A stretch of 64,000 bases of DNA from Polyangium sp. 6x1 (GTDB taxonomy: Bacteria > Myxococcota_A > Polyangia > Polyangiales > Polyangiaceae), in NCBI RefSeq assembly GCF_029946515.1, contig NZ_JARZHH010000017.1, positions 62,001 to 126,000 on the forward strand, read 5' to 3'. Position numbers and translations under genes: made by a program. Below the pieces are notes generated by a model. That model did not search any database. It was not told the origin of the DNA and worked only from the letters and a program-made list of their open reading frames with translations. Shown here piece after piece: positions 24,598-32,336 of this stretch (within the stretch, counting starts at the first letter, position 1; each line of letters begins with the position of its first letter).

Positions 24598-27281
24598 CCT
24601 TCGTGCCTCGTGAATGCCACCTGCTTCACCAGCGCCCCGGCGAAGCTCGTGCGGTCATCGCCGATGGTGTGGAGGAGGCTGGCGCCGAAGAGGTTGGCTT
24701 TCTCGAAAATCGCGCCCGGCACCTTGGCCTTGTCGAGGACGGCCTCCATGAGGTTCGCGCCGCGGAGATCGGCCTCGCTGAGATCGGCGCGGGCAAAGCG
24801 CGCTTCGCGGGCGCCGAGGGATGCGAGGCGCGCGCCGCGGAGCACGGCCTCGCTGAAGTCCGCGCCCTCGGCCCGGGCTCCCTCGAACGTGGCGCCCTCG
24901 AGGTTTACGCCGCTGAGGTTGGCCTCTTCGAGATCAGCGGCCGAGAAGTCCGCGCCTGGCAGCGCCGAATCCGCAATTACGGTCAGGCCTCGGGCCTGCG
25001 CTTCGCGGAACGAGGCCTTCTCGCCGCTGAAGTCGAGGAAGCTGGTCTCCACGAGCGTCGCGCCGTCGAAATTCGCGCCTGCCCCCTTGCATTGCAGGAA
25101 GGTCGCCTCGCCGAGCTGCGCCCCGGTGAAGCGCGCCTCGGTGAGATCGAGTTGATAAAATTGAACCTTGCGGGCGTCGGCGTCGGTGAAATCGGCGCCC
25201 ATCACCCGCGTCTCGAAGAATTCGGCGCCGGTGAGCTCGGCCCCGGCGAGCTGGGCCCCATCGAGGCGCGTCTTGTAGAGGATCGCATCGCGGAGATGGG
25301 CGCCGGCGAAGCGCACGCCCGAGGCCTCGGCGAAGCCCAGGTTGGCGCCCACGAGCTTGGTGTCCTCGAAGCGCGCGCCCTTCAAGATGGCGCGGGCCAG
25401 GACCGCGCCCGAGAGATCCGCCGAGCTCAGATCGCAATCCGAGAGATCGGCTCCTTCGAGCAAGGCCTCGCGGAGATCGGCCTCCGCGAGCCGCAAACCG
25501 TGCAGATCCGCGCCGGTGAGATCGCGCCTGGCGAGTGACTCGCCCGCGCCGAGCGCCGCCTCGACCTCGGCGCGCAACTTGGCCTTTTCGGCGTCCGAGA
25601 GAGCCTCGGCAGGAGGAAACAGGTGCGCGTGGGCGCGATAGGCCTCGAGCGAGGAGGCCTCGATCTCCCGGAGGTCGGCGACGAATCTCGGATCCGCGAT
25701 CCTGGCTTCGAGATCCGGTATCGGAGCGCCGGCTTTGCGGGATGTCGCGGCGATCTCGCGCATCTGGGCGATCTCGGTGTCCGCGCGGAACTTCGGGGGC
25801 CCTCCGCCCTCACGCTGCGATTTTTCGCGGAGCGCGTCGAAGTCGATCCCCTGCGCCGAGCAGTTCCTGCGCGCTTTCTCCTCCGCGTCCCTGCTCCGGG
25901 TATCCAGGTCTTTCTCCAGCAAATCCGCTTCGGCGTCGAGGCCCTGAATGTAGTCGGCCAGATCGTCGCCCTCGGGTATCGGCGCTGCCGCGCCAGGGCG
26001 GTTTGGGAGCGCCTCCTCGGGATCGAGACCGGCTGCGCGGAGATCCTCCCGCGCCCGCGCGAGATCGCGCTCGGCGCGGAGGCTGGCGCGTTTCTCGAGG
26101 AGCTCGTCGTCCTCGAGGAGGTCGTCCATGTCGCCGCTGAGCTCCTCGTCGAACAGGGGCGCGTTCGGCGGCAGCTCCGGGAGCAGATCTCGCTCCCGGA
26201 GGGCTTCGACGAGCCCCTTCTCTTCATCGAGGCGCTTGATGAGCACCTCGCGGTAATGCAGGGCGGGCTTGGGCGCATCGGCCCTCTCCAGGCCAGCGAG
26301 GAGCACCGCCACGTCTCCGGCGTCGTCCTCGGCGACCTTGATCACGCCTCGGAAGATGGCGACGCCGCGCTCCAGATTGGGGAAAAGGAGCACCGTCTCG
26401 AGGCGGGTGACCACCTCCCGCAATGCCCCCTCGGCGGCCACGCCCTCCGCCGTCTCCGCGTTCGACACGAAGACGCGGGCGTGAAGGAGGGGCACATGGC
26501 TCTCGATGCGCGATCGCTTGGGGTGGAAGTTCTCGAGAGCAATGGCTTCCCCGCCCTGGAAGTACGCTGCGATGCGCTGATCCGCGGGCGCGACCTGGAA
26601 GGCCTCGGGATCGATATCCCGGGCAAAGCCGGGGAAATCCTTCTCGAGCCACTCGGAGCCATAGGTGCCGAGTTTGGCGCGGCGCTCCTCGAGCGTGGGA
26701 TCGAGGGCCCCGAAGGAGGCCGGCGGCGGCCTTTCCCGAGGCGAGGTGATCATGTGCCGGGGATCTTCGAGGTGCGGGAGATAATGCACCGAACGGCCCT
26801 CCTCCTCGACCGGCGAGAGGCCCATTCCCCGGGGGTTCTGCGGGTACGAAGGACCGCCGAAGGCGTTTTCCCAGGCGATGATCATCTCGGTGATCGGCTC
26901 CGGGTCCGAGGGCACCCCGTTTTTCCAGACGCGTTTGCCGACGGCATAGACGGTTTTGTCGAGGATCGGTTTCTCCGCCGGCCCGAGCTTCAGGCGGGCG
27001 GCGAAGGCCGGGCTCGCTTTGCCGCCGGGGGCGAAGGCGGTGCCGTACACGAGGATTTCGCCCCGCGGTTTGGGCATTCCCTCGTCGAGGATTGGCTCCG
27101 CCCCGGCGGCGCCCTTGCCGAGCTCGGGCGTGACCCTCTGCCACATTGCATCTTCGGGCAGGGGCACCTCCGGCGCTTCGAGGGGGAAGTAGGCGCAAAT
27201 GCCGACGCTCAAATGGTGTTCGCCGCGGAGGGTGAACACCCGCTGGAAGACGGAGAGACGCTGGGGCTTGACGACGCGCAT
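24594..27281 (-). CDS. DUF2169 domain fused to pentapeptide repeats
   Basis: An 895-aa protein. The N-terminal DUF2169 domain (about 10-300) has QRVFTLRGEHHLSVGICAYF, GEILVYGTAFAPGG, AWENAFGGPSYPQNPRGMGL and FQVAPADQRIAAYFQGGE. A charged helical middle (about 375-520, ELLEKRASLRAERDLARARE) is followed by a long pentapeptide beta-helix (about 605-890). DUF2169 proteins are found in type VI effector clusters and are considered adaptors or chaperones for PAAR-like proteins. No membrane segment or signal peptide. First of four closely spaced genes leading down to DUF4150. Confidence 0.9.
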   Translation of the reverse strand: MRVVKPQRLSVFQRVFTLRGEHHLSVGICAYFPLEAPEVPLPEDAMWQRVTPELGKGAAGAEPILDEGMPKPRGEILVYGTAFAPGGKASPAFAARLKLGPAEKPILDKTVYAVGKRVWKNGVPSDPEPITEMIIAWENAFGGPSYPQNPRGMGLSPVEEEGRSVHYLPHLEDPRHMITSPRERPPPASFGALDPTLEERRAKLGTYGSEWLEKDFPGFARDIDPEAFQVAPADQRIAAYFQGGEAIALENFHPKRSRIESHVPLLHARVFVSNAETAEGVAAEGALREVVTRLETVLLFPNLERGVAIFRGVIKVAEDDAGDVAVLLAGLERADAPKPALHYREVLIKRLDEEKGLVEALRERDLLPELPPNAPLFDEELSGDMDDLLEDDELLEKRASLRAERDLARAREDLRAAGLDPEEALPNRPGAAAPIPEGDDLADYIQGLDAEADLLEKDLDTRSRDAEEKARRNCSAQGIDFDALREKSQREGGGPPKFRADTEIAQMREIAATSRKAGAPIPDLEARIADPRFVADLREIEASSLEAYRAHAHLFPPAEALSDAEKAKLRAEVEAALGAGESLARRDLTGADLHGLRLAEADLREALLEGADLSDCDLSSADLSGAVLARAILKGARFEDTKLVGANLGFAEASGVRFAGAHLRDAILYKTRLDGAQLAGAELTGAEFFETRVMGADFTDADARKVQFYQLDLTEARFTGAQLGEATFLQCKGAGANFDGATLVETSFLDFSGEKASFREAQARGLTVIADSALPGADFSAADLEEANLSGVNLEGATFEGARAEGADFSEAVLRGARLASLGAREARFARADLSEADLRGANLMEAVLDKAKVPGAIFEKANLFGASLLHTIGDDRTSFAGALVKQVAFTRHEG

Positions 27282-27348
27282 GGAGGGGTCCGGGGCAGAG
27301 AAATGGGTTTGCGAATCGATCTCGAAGCGACGAGGAGCTCGGCGCCGG

Positions 27349-29754
27349 CTACAGGACGACGAATCGCCCGGTGCGCCACATCTCCTGCCCCGCCTGCTTC
27401 AGCTCTCGGTCGAGCCTCGAGATCCGGGTCCTGAGCCTCTGCTGATTGACCTTGTTTTTGACCTCGACCGCGACACCATCGAAGATCTCGAGCGTTTGCC
27501 CGGTGATCTTGTACATGGAGTTGCCCCGCAACGTCTCCCGGACATTGCCAACCGTGCTCAGGTTGACGAGCCCTTGCTGGGTTTCGTCGAGCTTTCCAAT
27601 GTGCGTCGCATGGGCGTCCCCGGCGTGGAGAATCTTCTCTCTTCCGTTGTGCGTATCGGTCAGATTGCCGTGGTGGAACGACACCGTGTCTCCCTGGTGC
27701 ACCTCTTTGAGCTTCCCCATGTGGGTCACGTCTTCGTCGCCGCGATGGATCTCGGTCACGCTTCCGGTCTGCGTCGACGTGGTGTCGCCAATGTGGAGCT
27801 CGGTCTTGTTGCCTTTGAGGGTCTCCTTCTTGTTGCCCTTGATGGTCTCGCTCTTGGGCCCGATGTAGAGCTCCTTCACCTTCCCCAGGGTGAATGCGAA
27901 CTTGCCGCCGAGGAGCTCTTCGGTCTTGAGCCCGACGAGGAGCTCCTGCTTCCAGCCGCCGACGTACTCCTGCACGGTGGCGAGCTTGAAATCCTCGGTG
28001 GCGCCCACGGTGAGCGTGGTTTTGTTGCCGAGGACCTTCTCCGTCTGGTGCTTCCACTCGTTGGTCTCGTCGCCCTCGGCCTTGATGTCGAGGTTCCCCT
28101 TGGCCGTGATGCTGATGTCGCCGGTGACGTTGACCGTCCAGTTCTGTCCCACGGTGTTGTCGAAGTTCTTCCCGATGCTGACGAGGCCGTTGTCGTCGGT
28201 CTTGGCGATGAACTCGTGCCCGTCGTTCGGTGAGCCCATGCGGATGTAGCTATTCGAATAGGGCGTGGAGAGCGTGACCCGCTGCGATCCCGCGAGATCC
28301 TCGAGCTCCAGGCGGTTTCGGCCGCCGGTCTGGATGACGTTCTTGGTGTGATTGCCGCTGGTCACGGGGCTCGGGGTGAGCACGTTGGGGACCACGCCGG
28401 AGATCACCGGGCGATCGGGATCTCCGCCGAGGAAGCTCAGGACCACCTCGGTGCCCTTGCGGAGGGGAAAGTGAAATCCCTCGATGCTCCCGCCGTGGGG
28501 TTGCATCATCCGCACGTAGGTGGATCCGGAGCCGCTCGGGGAGTCGTTCTCGTCGAAGTTGAACTTCACGAGGTAGCGCCCGTAATCGTCGATCTGGGCG
28601 TATTCGCTCTCGCCGCCGCCGTCGACGACGCCGTTCTCGAAACCGTAGATGCGCGGCCAGGGCGTCCGGGATTCAGGCCGGAACTGGGTGCTGGCCGGGA
28701 TGGCCGCCACCTCGACGAAATAGGTGTCCTCGTGCTCGAGGCCGATGAGCTCCTTGAGGTGCGCATCGCCGGCGGCCTGGTTGCCCTGGTGGTGGACCTC
28801 GATGGCCAGATACTTGGTGTTGAAGCGTGGGCGGGGGTGCTCTTCGAGATCGAAGGTGTAGCCGGCGCGGAGGTGCATCCGCGTGCCCGTGGCCCGGGCG
28901 ATCGATTTCCGGGCGAGGAACTCCTCGGATCGAATCCTGGCCAGGCGGGCCCCGGTGTCGGGAGAGAAGAAGCGCTCGCCATAGAGGCTGACCTTCCCGG
29001 CCCCCTTGGCCGAGACCGCCGCAGACCCCGAAATGTCGAGCTTCGGCCGCCCATAATCGTAGTCGCGGAGCTTGACCTCGGCGGGCATGGATCCGTGATT
29101 CAGGGAGAAAGAGCGGAGCGAGGCGCCGGCGCTGCGATCCGCCCCGGTCTGGGGGAAATAACGGACCGGCTTGCCCATGCCCTCGGCGGGATAGGACTTG
29201 TCGTCACAGAAGACGACCTTCTCGCCTCCCTCGCTGTGCTCGAAGAAATAATGAATCCCCTCGCGCTCCAGCCAGCGGGAGACGAAATCGAAATCGCTCT
29301 CGCGGTATTGACCGATGTGCTCTTCCACCTCGTAGCTCTGGGTGAGGCGGAATTCGTAGCTGCCGGCGAGGCCGTTGTCGTCGAGGACCGCCCGGATGGC
29401 GTCGGGCGCGCTCTTCTTGGTGAAGATCCGGCTGTGCCGCGAGAGAGCGAGCCGTGAGAAGCGGGGCACGAGCACGACGCGCACCAAGGCCCGGCCCCCA
29501 TGCTCGTGCACCAGATCGACGTCGCCGAGCACGCCGGCGAGCACGAAGGGCGGGACGTCGTCGCTCTCGCGATCGATCACCAGGCTGGCCGGGTCGCCCA
29601 CGGCTTCGGCGAAATCGATGTCGCCGTCGTCGCTGTGAAATTGCAGGTACACTTCGAATCGATAGGGACGCGACATCGCTTCGGTGCCACGGAAGCCGAC
29701 GACACGCGAAGGGCGGGGAAGTCCGCTCGACGAAAAGGTGATGAGGTCGCGCAT
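27349..29754 (-). CDS. VgrG (TssI) spike protein with long octapeptide-repeat needle
   Basis: An 801-aa VgrG. The gp27-like base spans about 1-370 (RPYRFEVYLQFHSDD, EEHIGQYRESDFDFVSRWLEREGIHYFFEH). A gp5-like OB fold follows (YGRYLVKFNFDEND, YVRMMQPHGG, RKGTEVVLSFLGGDPDRPVISGVV). Residues 539-753 are about 27 octapeptide repeats, most with Gly at position 7, equivalent to the V-x-G-x5 repeats of the T4 gp5 needle. The protein ends in a basic 48-residue tail. Octads 15 and 17-23 have His at position 5. GAAAGG precedes the ATG by about 8 nt. No separate enzymatic domain is fused, so the spike itself, its tip or a partner must carry any effector. Confidence 0.93.
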   Translation of the reverse strand: MRDLITFSSSGLPRPSRVVGFRGTEAMSRPYRFEVYLQFHSDDGDIDFAEAVGDPASLVIDRESDDVPPFVLAGVLGDVDLVHEHGGRALVRVVLVPRFSRLALSRHSRIFTKKSAPDAIRAVLDDNGLAGSYEFRLTQSYEVEEHIGQYRESDFDFVSRWLEREGIHYFFEHSEGGEKVVFCDDKSYPAEGMGKPVRYFPQTGADRSAGASLRSFSLNHGSMPAEVKLRDYDYGRPKLDISGSAAVSAKGAGKVSLYGERFFSPDTGARLARIRSEEFLARKSIARATGTRMHLRAGYTFDLEEHPRPRFNTKYLAIEVHHQGNQAAGDAHLKELIGLEHEDTYFVEVAAIPASTQFRPESRTPWPRIYGFENGVVDGGGESEYAQIDDYGRYLVKFNFDENDSPSGSGSTYVRMMQPHGGSIEGFHFPLRKGTEVVLSFLGGDPDRPVISGVVPNVLTPSPVTSGNHTKNVIQTGGRNRLELEDLAGSQRVTLSTPYSNSYIRMGSPNDGHEFIAKTDDNGLVSIGKNFDNTVGQNWTVNVTGDISITAKGNLDIKAEGDETNEWKHQTEKVLGNKTTLTVGATEDFKLATVQEYVGGWKQELLVGLKTEELLGGKFAFTLGKVKELYIGPKSETIKGNKKETLKGNKTELHIGDTTSTQTGSVTEIHRGDEDVTHMGKLKEVHQGDTVSFHHGNLTDTHNGREKILHAGDAHATHIGKLDETQQGLVNLSTVGNVRETLRGNSMYKITGQTLEIFDGVAVEVKNKVNQQRLRTRISRLDRELKQAGQEMWRTGRFVVL
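27496..28140 (-). repeat. Octapeptide repeats of the VgrG needle (24-nt units)
   Basis: Codons for residues 539-753. Units in phase include WTVNVTGD, ISITAKGN, LDIKAEGD, KKETLKGN, KTELHIGD, VTEIHRGD, LKEVHQGD and VRETLRGN. One unit has seven residues. At the DNA level the copies have diverged, so the repeats are old and held by protein structure. Confidence 0.88.
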
Positions 29755-29935
29755 GGATGTACCTTTCTCATCGCGGCGCCGAGGTTCCCGGCGCTTCGGG
29801 CGCGGAGTATAGCGATCCGGCTCCCGAGAAAAAAGACGTGATGACCCGTCTCGCCGCCCTAATCCTGCTCGAAGTTGGAGGCTCTGCCGAGCGGTACGCG
29901 CCGAGCAGCCGGAGCGGGATTTTCGAGATGCCGTT
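29755..29935. other. Gap between vgrG and the second DUF2169 gene
   Basis: A 181-nt gap in an otherwise tightly packed cluster. On the minus strand it contains a T6 tract (29829-29834) and then TATACT at 29811-29806. A transcription boundary here is likely: vgrG and the genes below it may have their own promoter. Confidence 0.45.
29806..29811 (-). promoter_or_regulatory. Possible -10 element for vgrG
   Basis: TATACT on the minus strand matches five of six bases of the sigma-70 -10 consensus. It would give a leader of about 45 nt before the vgrG ATG, which has its own GAAAGG ribosome site. No good -35 hexamer sits 16-18 nt upstream. Confidence 0.35.
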
Positions 29936-31942
29936 TCACCGGACCTGGGCGATTTCTTTTTCGACCTGCGCGGCGAGCACAGGATCGGCCATCCGCTTTT
30001 CCCACCGCCGTTTCACGCGTATCCACACGGTGCGCCGGATCCGGAGAGCATCGAGCGCCGCGGAAAGGCTGCCGCGCTCGTCGGCGACGACGAGGGTTGC
30101 GTAGGTTTTTACGTCGAGCGGGCCACGGATGGCCTCCCACGCAGCGATGTACGCCGCGTCGAAGCGATCGCGCAGCGCCTTCACCCCGCGCTTGACTTCC
30201 TGATCCACAGCCTCGTTCCAGCGTTGCTCCTCGGCGCGCCAGGTCTCTTCCGTGAGCCTGTGCCCGGCGAGGATCTCGGCGCGCGACGCAGCACGCTCGG
30301 CAAGCTCCGCTGCGATCGCGGCACAGCGCTCGAGGTCGATCGGATCGTGCGGTGAAGGTGGGGTCGCTCGTGCAGGGGCCGCGGGAGGCGCTGGTGTGGC
30401 AGGGGGCTCTGCACCGGGCGAAACGATGGGCGCCATCACGGCCGGAGGCGTCGGCGTGGCCGGCGGTGCGGGAGCGGCGAAAGGCTGCGGCTCGGGCGAG
30501 ATCCTCGGCGCGACCTCTTCGGGCGCCGGGGCGAGCATCATCGTGCCGGCGTCGAAGGCGGGCGCCACGATGCGCGGCGCGATCTGCGCGGACCAAGGAG
30601 CGCCCGGGATCGGCGCAGCGGGCCCTCCACGCGGGGCTTGCGTGCCCGGATCCGCGAAGGGAAGCGGCGACGCCGTGACGACGTCGTCATCGGGCGGCAG
30701 CACGAACGTCGCGCCCGCGGCGCCGGTCTGCGTCGCGGGTTCGTCATGATTCGAAGCAGGCGAAAATGGCAGGATCGGCCGCGACGCCGGCGCCATTTCG
30801 TTGTCCGCGAGCACCACGGTCTCCGCGCCCTTGCCGATGACCATCGTCACGGCGTCGTCGCCCTCGACGCCGGGCGATAACGCGCGTGATGCGGGCGCCG
30901 CAGCCTGCTCCATCCATCGCGGATCGGGCCACACGAGCGCCTCTCCCGCGACCTCGATGCCTGCGACGAGGCGCGCGGCCGCGAGCGCCGCCTCGCCCGC
31001 GGCAAGGGGAAAGCTGCGCCGGCACACGAGCGTGCATCGCTGCTCGTCCCCGTCGATGCGGAGCGTGTCGGCCATGAGATCGAGCGGATGTCCCTCGGGC
31101 ACGCCGAACGGGGAGAGACCAAAAATCCTCACGACGCCGCGCGCCCCTGGCAAGCGCGTGGCGACGCGCGGCCGCGTGGGCGAGAGCCCTTCGAGCACGA
31201 TCCATTCATCGCCGCGCAGGAACATCGTGCGCTGATCCGGGGGCGCTGCCTGGAAATACGACCAGTCGAAGACATCGGGGATCTCCGCGATCGCGCCCTC
31301 CAGCGCCTTGCGCGGCGTGGCTCCCAGGAGCCGCTTGCGCGCAGGCCAGGCACGCGCGATCGGGCCGAAGCCGGCAGGGCGAAGCGGTGCGCCCGGATCG
31401 GTGATGCTTGCCTCGCCGGCGCCCGGTGTGATCCCGAGCGGATTTTCCTCTCCCAGCGCGCCGCTCCACGCGCGCTCGTAGACGACGGGCATGCGCTGAA
31501 AGCCCGCCTTTTCATGGGCCACGAGCCGCTTGTCGAAGAGGGGCCTCGTGCCGTCGAAGACCGCGAGGCGTAATGGCAAAGGCTGCGCGGCGCGCTCCGG
31601 GGGCGCATAGGCGTGGCCCGTGAAGAGCACATCGGCGCGGCCCAGATACGGCGCCACGTCCGTGGTGAAACGGACGCTGCGGCTCGGATTGTTGCCGTGA
31701 TGCACCTCGGCCCGCAGGATCGGCTGCGGATCGGCGCGCTGCATATCGGCGTCGGGCACGAAGGCGAACGTGGCCTTGGCGATGACGGTGAGGTGGAGCT
31801 GCCCCGCGGCGCGCCACGCAATGGCAGTGGCGGCCGACGCCGGCAGGGCGATCACATCAGCGACAAGCGCGCTCTCACGCACGGGTCGCAGACCTATCAC
31901 GGCGGCCCCCATCCTACAAGGGATCTTTTGGAACGACAGCAT
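29936..31942 (-). CDS. Second DUF2169 protein with Pro-rich linker
   Basis: A 668-aa protein. The DUF2169 domain (about 15-320) has AAGQLHLTVIAKATFAF, DVLFTGHAYAPPER, FDKRLVAHEKAGFQRM, ERAWSGALGEENPLG and FQAAPPDQRTMFLRGDEW. A long Ala/Pro linker (about 360-535) leads to a charged helical C-terminal domain of about 130 residues (LTEETWRAEEQRWNEAV, RIRRTVWIRVKRRWEKRM). It lacks the pentapeptide repeats of its paralogue at 24594. It is probably the adaptor for a different cargo of the same spike. The ATG at 31942 has no clear ribosome site; an in-frame ATG at 31912 is an alternative. Confidence 0.85.
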   Translation of the reverse strand: MLSFQKIPCRMGAAVIGLRPVRESALVADVIALPASAATAIAWRAAGQLHLTVIAKATFAFVPDADMQRADPQPILRAEVHHGNNPSRSVRFTTDVAPYLGRADVLFTGHAYAPPERAAQPLPLRLAVFDGTRPLFDKRLVAHEKAGFQRMPVVYERAWSGALGEENPLGITPGAGEASITDPGAPLRPAGFGPIARAWPARKRLLGATPRKALEGAIAEIPDVFDWSYFQAAPPDQRTMFLRGDEWIVLEGLSPTRPRVATRLPGARGVVRIFGLSPFGVPEGHPLDLMADTLRIDGDEQRCTLVCRRSFPLAAGEAALAAARLVAGIEVAGEALVWPDPRWMEQAAAPASRALSPGVEGDDAVTMVIGKGAETVVLADNEMAPASRPILPFSPASNHDEPATQTGAAGATFVLPPDDDVVTASPLPFADPGTQAPRGGPAAPIPGAPWSAQIAPRIVAPAFDAGTMMLAPAPEEVAPRISPEPQPFAAPAPPATPTPPAVMAPIVSPGAEPPATPAPPAAPARATPPSPHDPIDLERCAAIAAELAERAASRAEILAGHRLTEETWRAEEQRWNEAVDQEVKRGVKALRDRFDAAYIAAWEAIRGPLDVKTYATLVVADERGSLSAALDALRIRRTVWIRVKRRWEKRMADPVLAAQVEKEIAQVR

Positions 31943-32080
31943 TGAACAATTCTGCCGGCGGATGATCGGAGGTGTACGATGCGTCGATCTCGTTCCCGGT
32001 TCTGTAGGTAAACCAGGTCACGGTTCTTCGCGCATTGCGATTCTTCGCGCGTCGCCCCGTCGGCTGGAGAGGGCGCGGGT

Positions 32081-32110
32081 GTACCTGTACCTGTATCTGT
32101 ACCTGTATCC
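32081..32110 (+). repeat. Five tandem GTAYCY hexamers
   Basis: Units are GTACCT, GTACCT, GTATCT, GTACCT and GTATCC. They end about 125 nt upstream of the sigma-54 -24 box, in the range where enhancer-binding activators of sigma-54 bind. They could be an upstream activating sequence or simple slippage. Confidence 0.6.
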
Positions 32111-32235
32111 GTTACAGCCGTCATGTCAGCGCTCGTGATGCCTCGACGTCCCGATCTCCTGGGATGTCACCTGGGGGCCAAGTAGGCCCAACGCCTTCTC
32201 GGCGAACGGACGGGCCCAAGAAGTCGAGCCATGGC

Positions 32236-32250
32236 TGGCACCACCCTTGC
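32236..32250 (+). promoter_or_regulatory. Sigma-54 (-24/-12) promoter of the multicopper oxidase gene
   Basis: TGGCAC-CACCC-TTGC followed by T. The GG and GC elements are 10 nt apart and all conserved bases of TGGCAC-N5-TTGC are present. The start site should fall near 32262, giving a leader of about 75 nt to the ATG at 32337. An NtrC-type activator is therefore required for expression. Confidence 0.75.
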
Positions 32251-32336
32251 TATTGCGGTTTTTACCCTTCAGGCCCCCGTGGTATCTTGCATGCTGGTGC
32301 GAGCTGAACGCTTGCACGATGGGAAAGTGAAACAAC

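Larger units (their letters stand above)
31943..32336. other. Intergenic region with hexamer repeats and a sigma-54 promoter
   Basis: This 394-nt region separates the type VI cluster (minus) from the oxidase (plus). It holds a TTCTTCGCGC direct repeat at 32024 and 32041, a five-copy hexamer repeat at 32081-32110 and the sigma-54 promoter at 32236-32250. No gene is supportable in it. Confidence 0.6.

Noticed and set aside
22020-31942. A contractile phage tail or extracellular injection system
   Set aside because: No sheath, tube, baseplate or tail-fibre gene is present. The DUF2169/DUF3540/DUF4150/VgrG set is characteristic of type VI effector clusters.
31897-32124. 75-codon minus-strand frame across the hexamer repeats
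   Set aside because: Its Thr/Gly/Asp repeat is just the translation of the GTAYCY array; no ribosome site or conserved feature.
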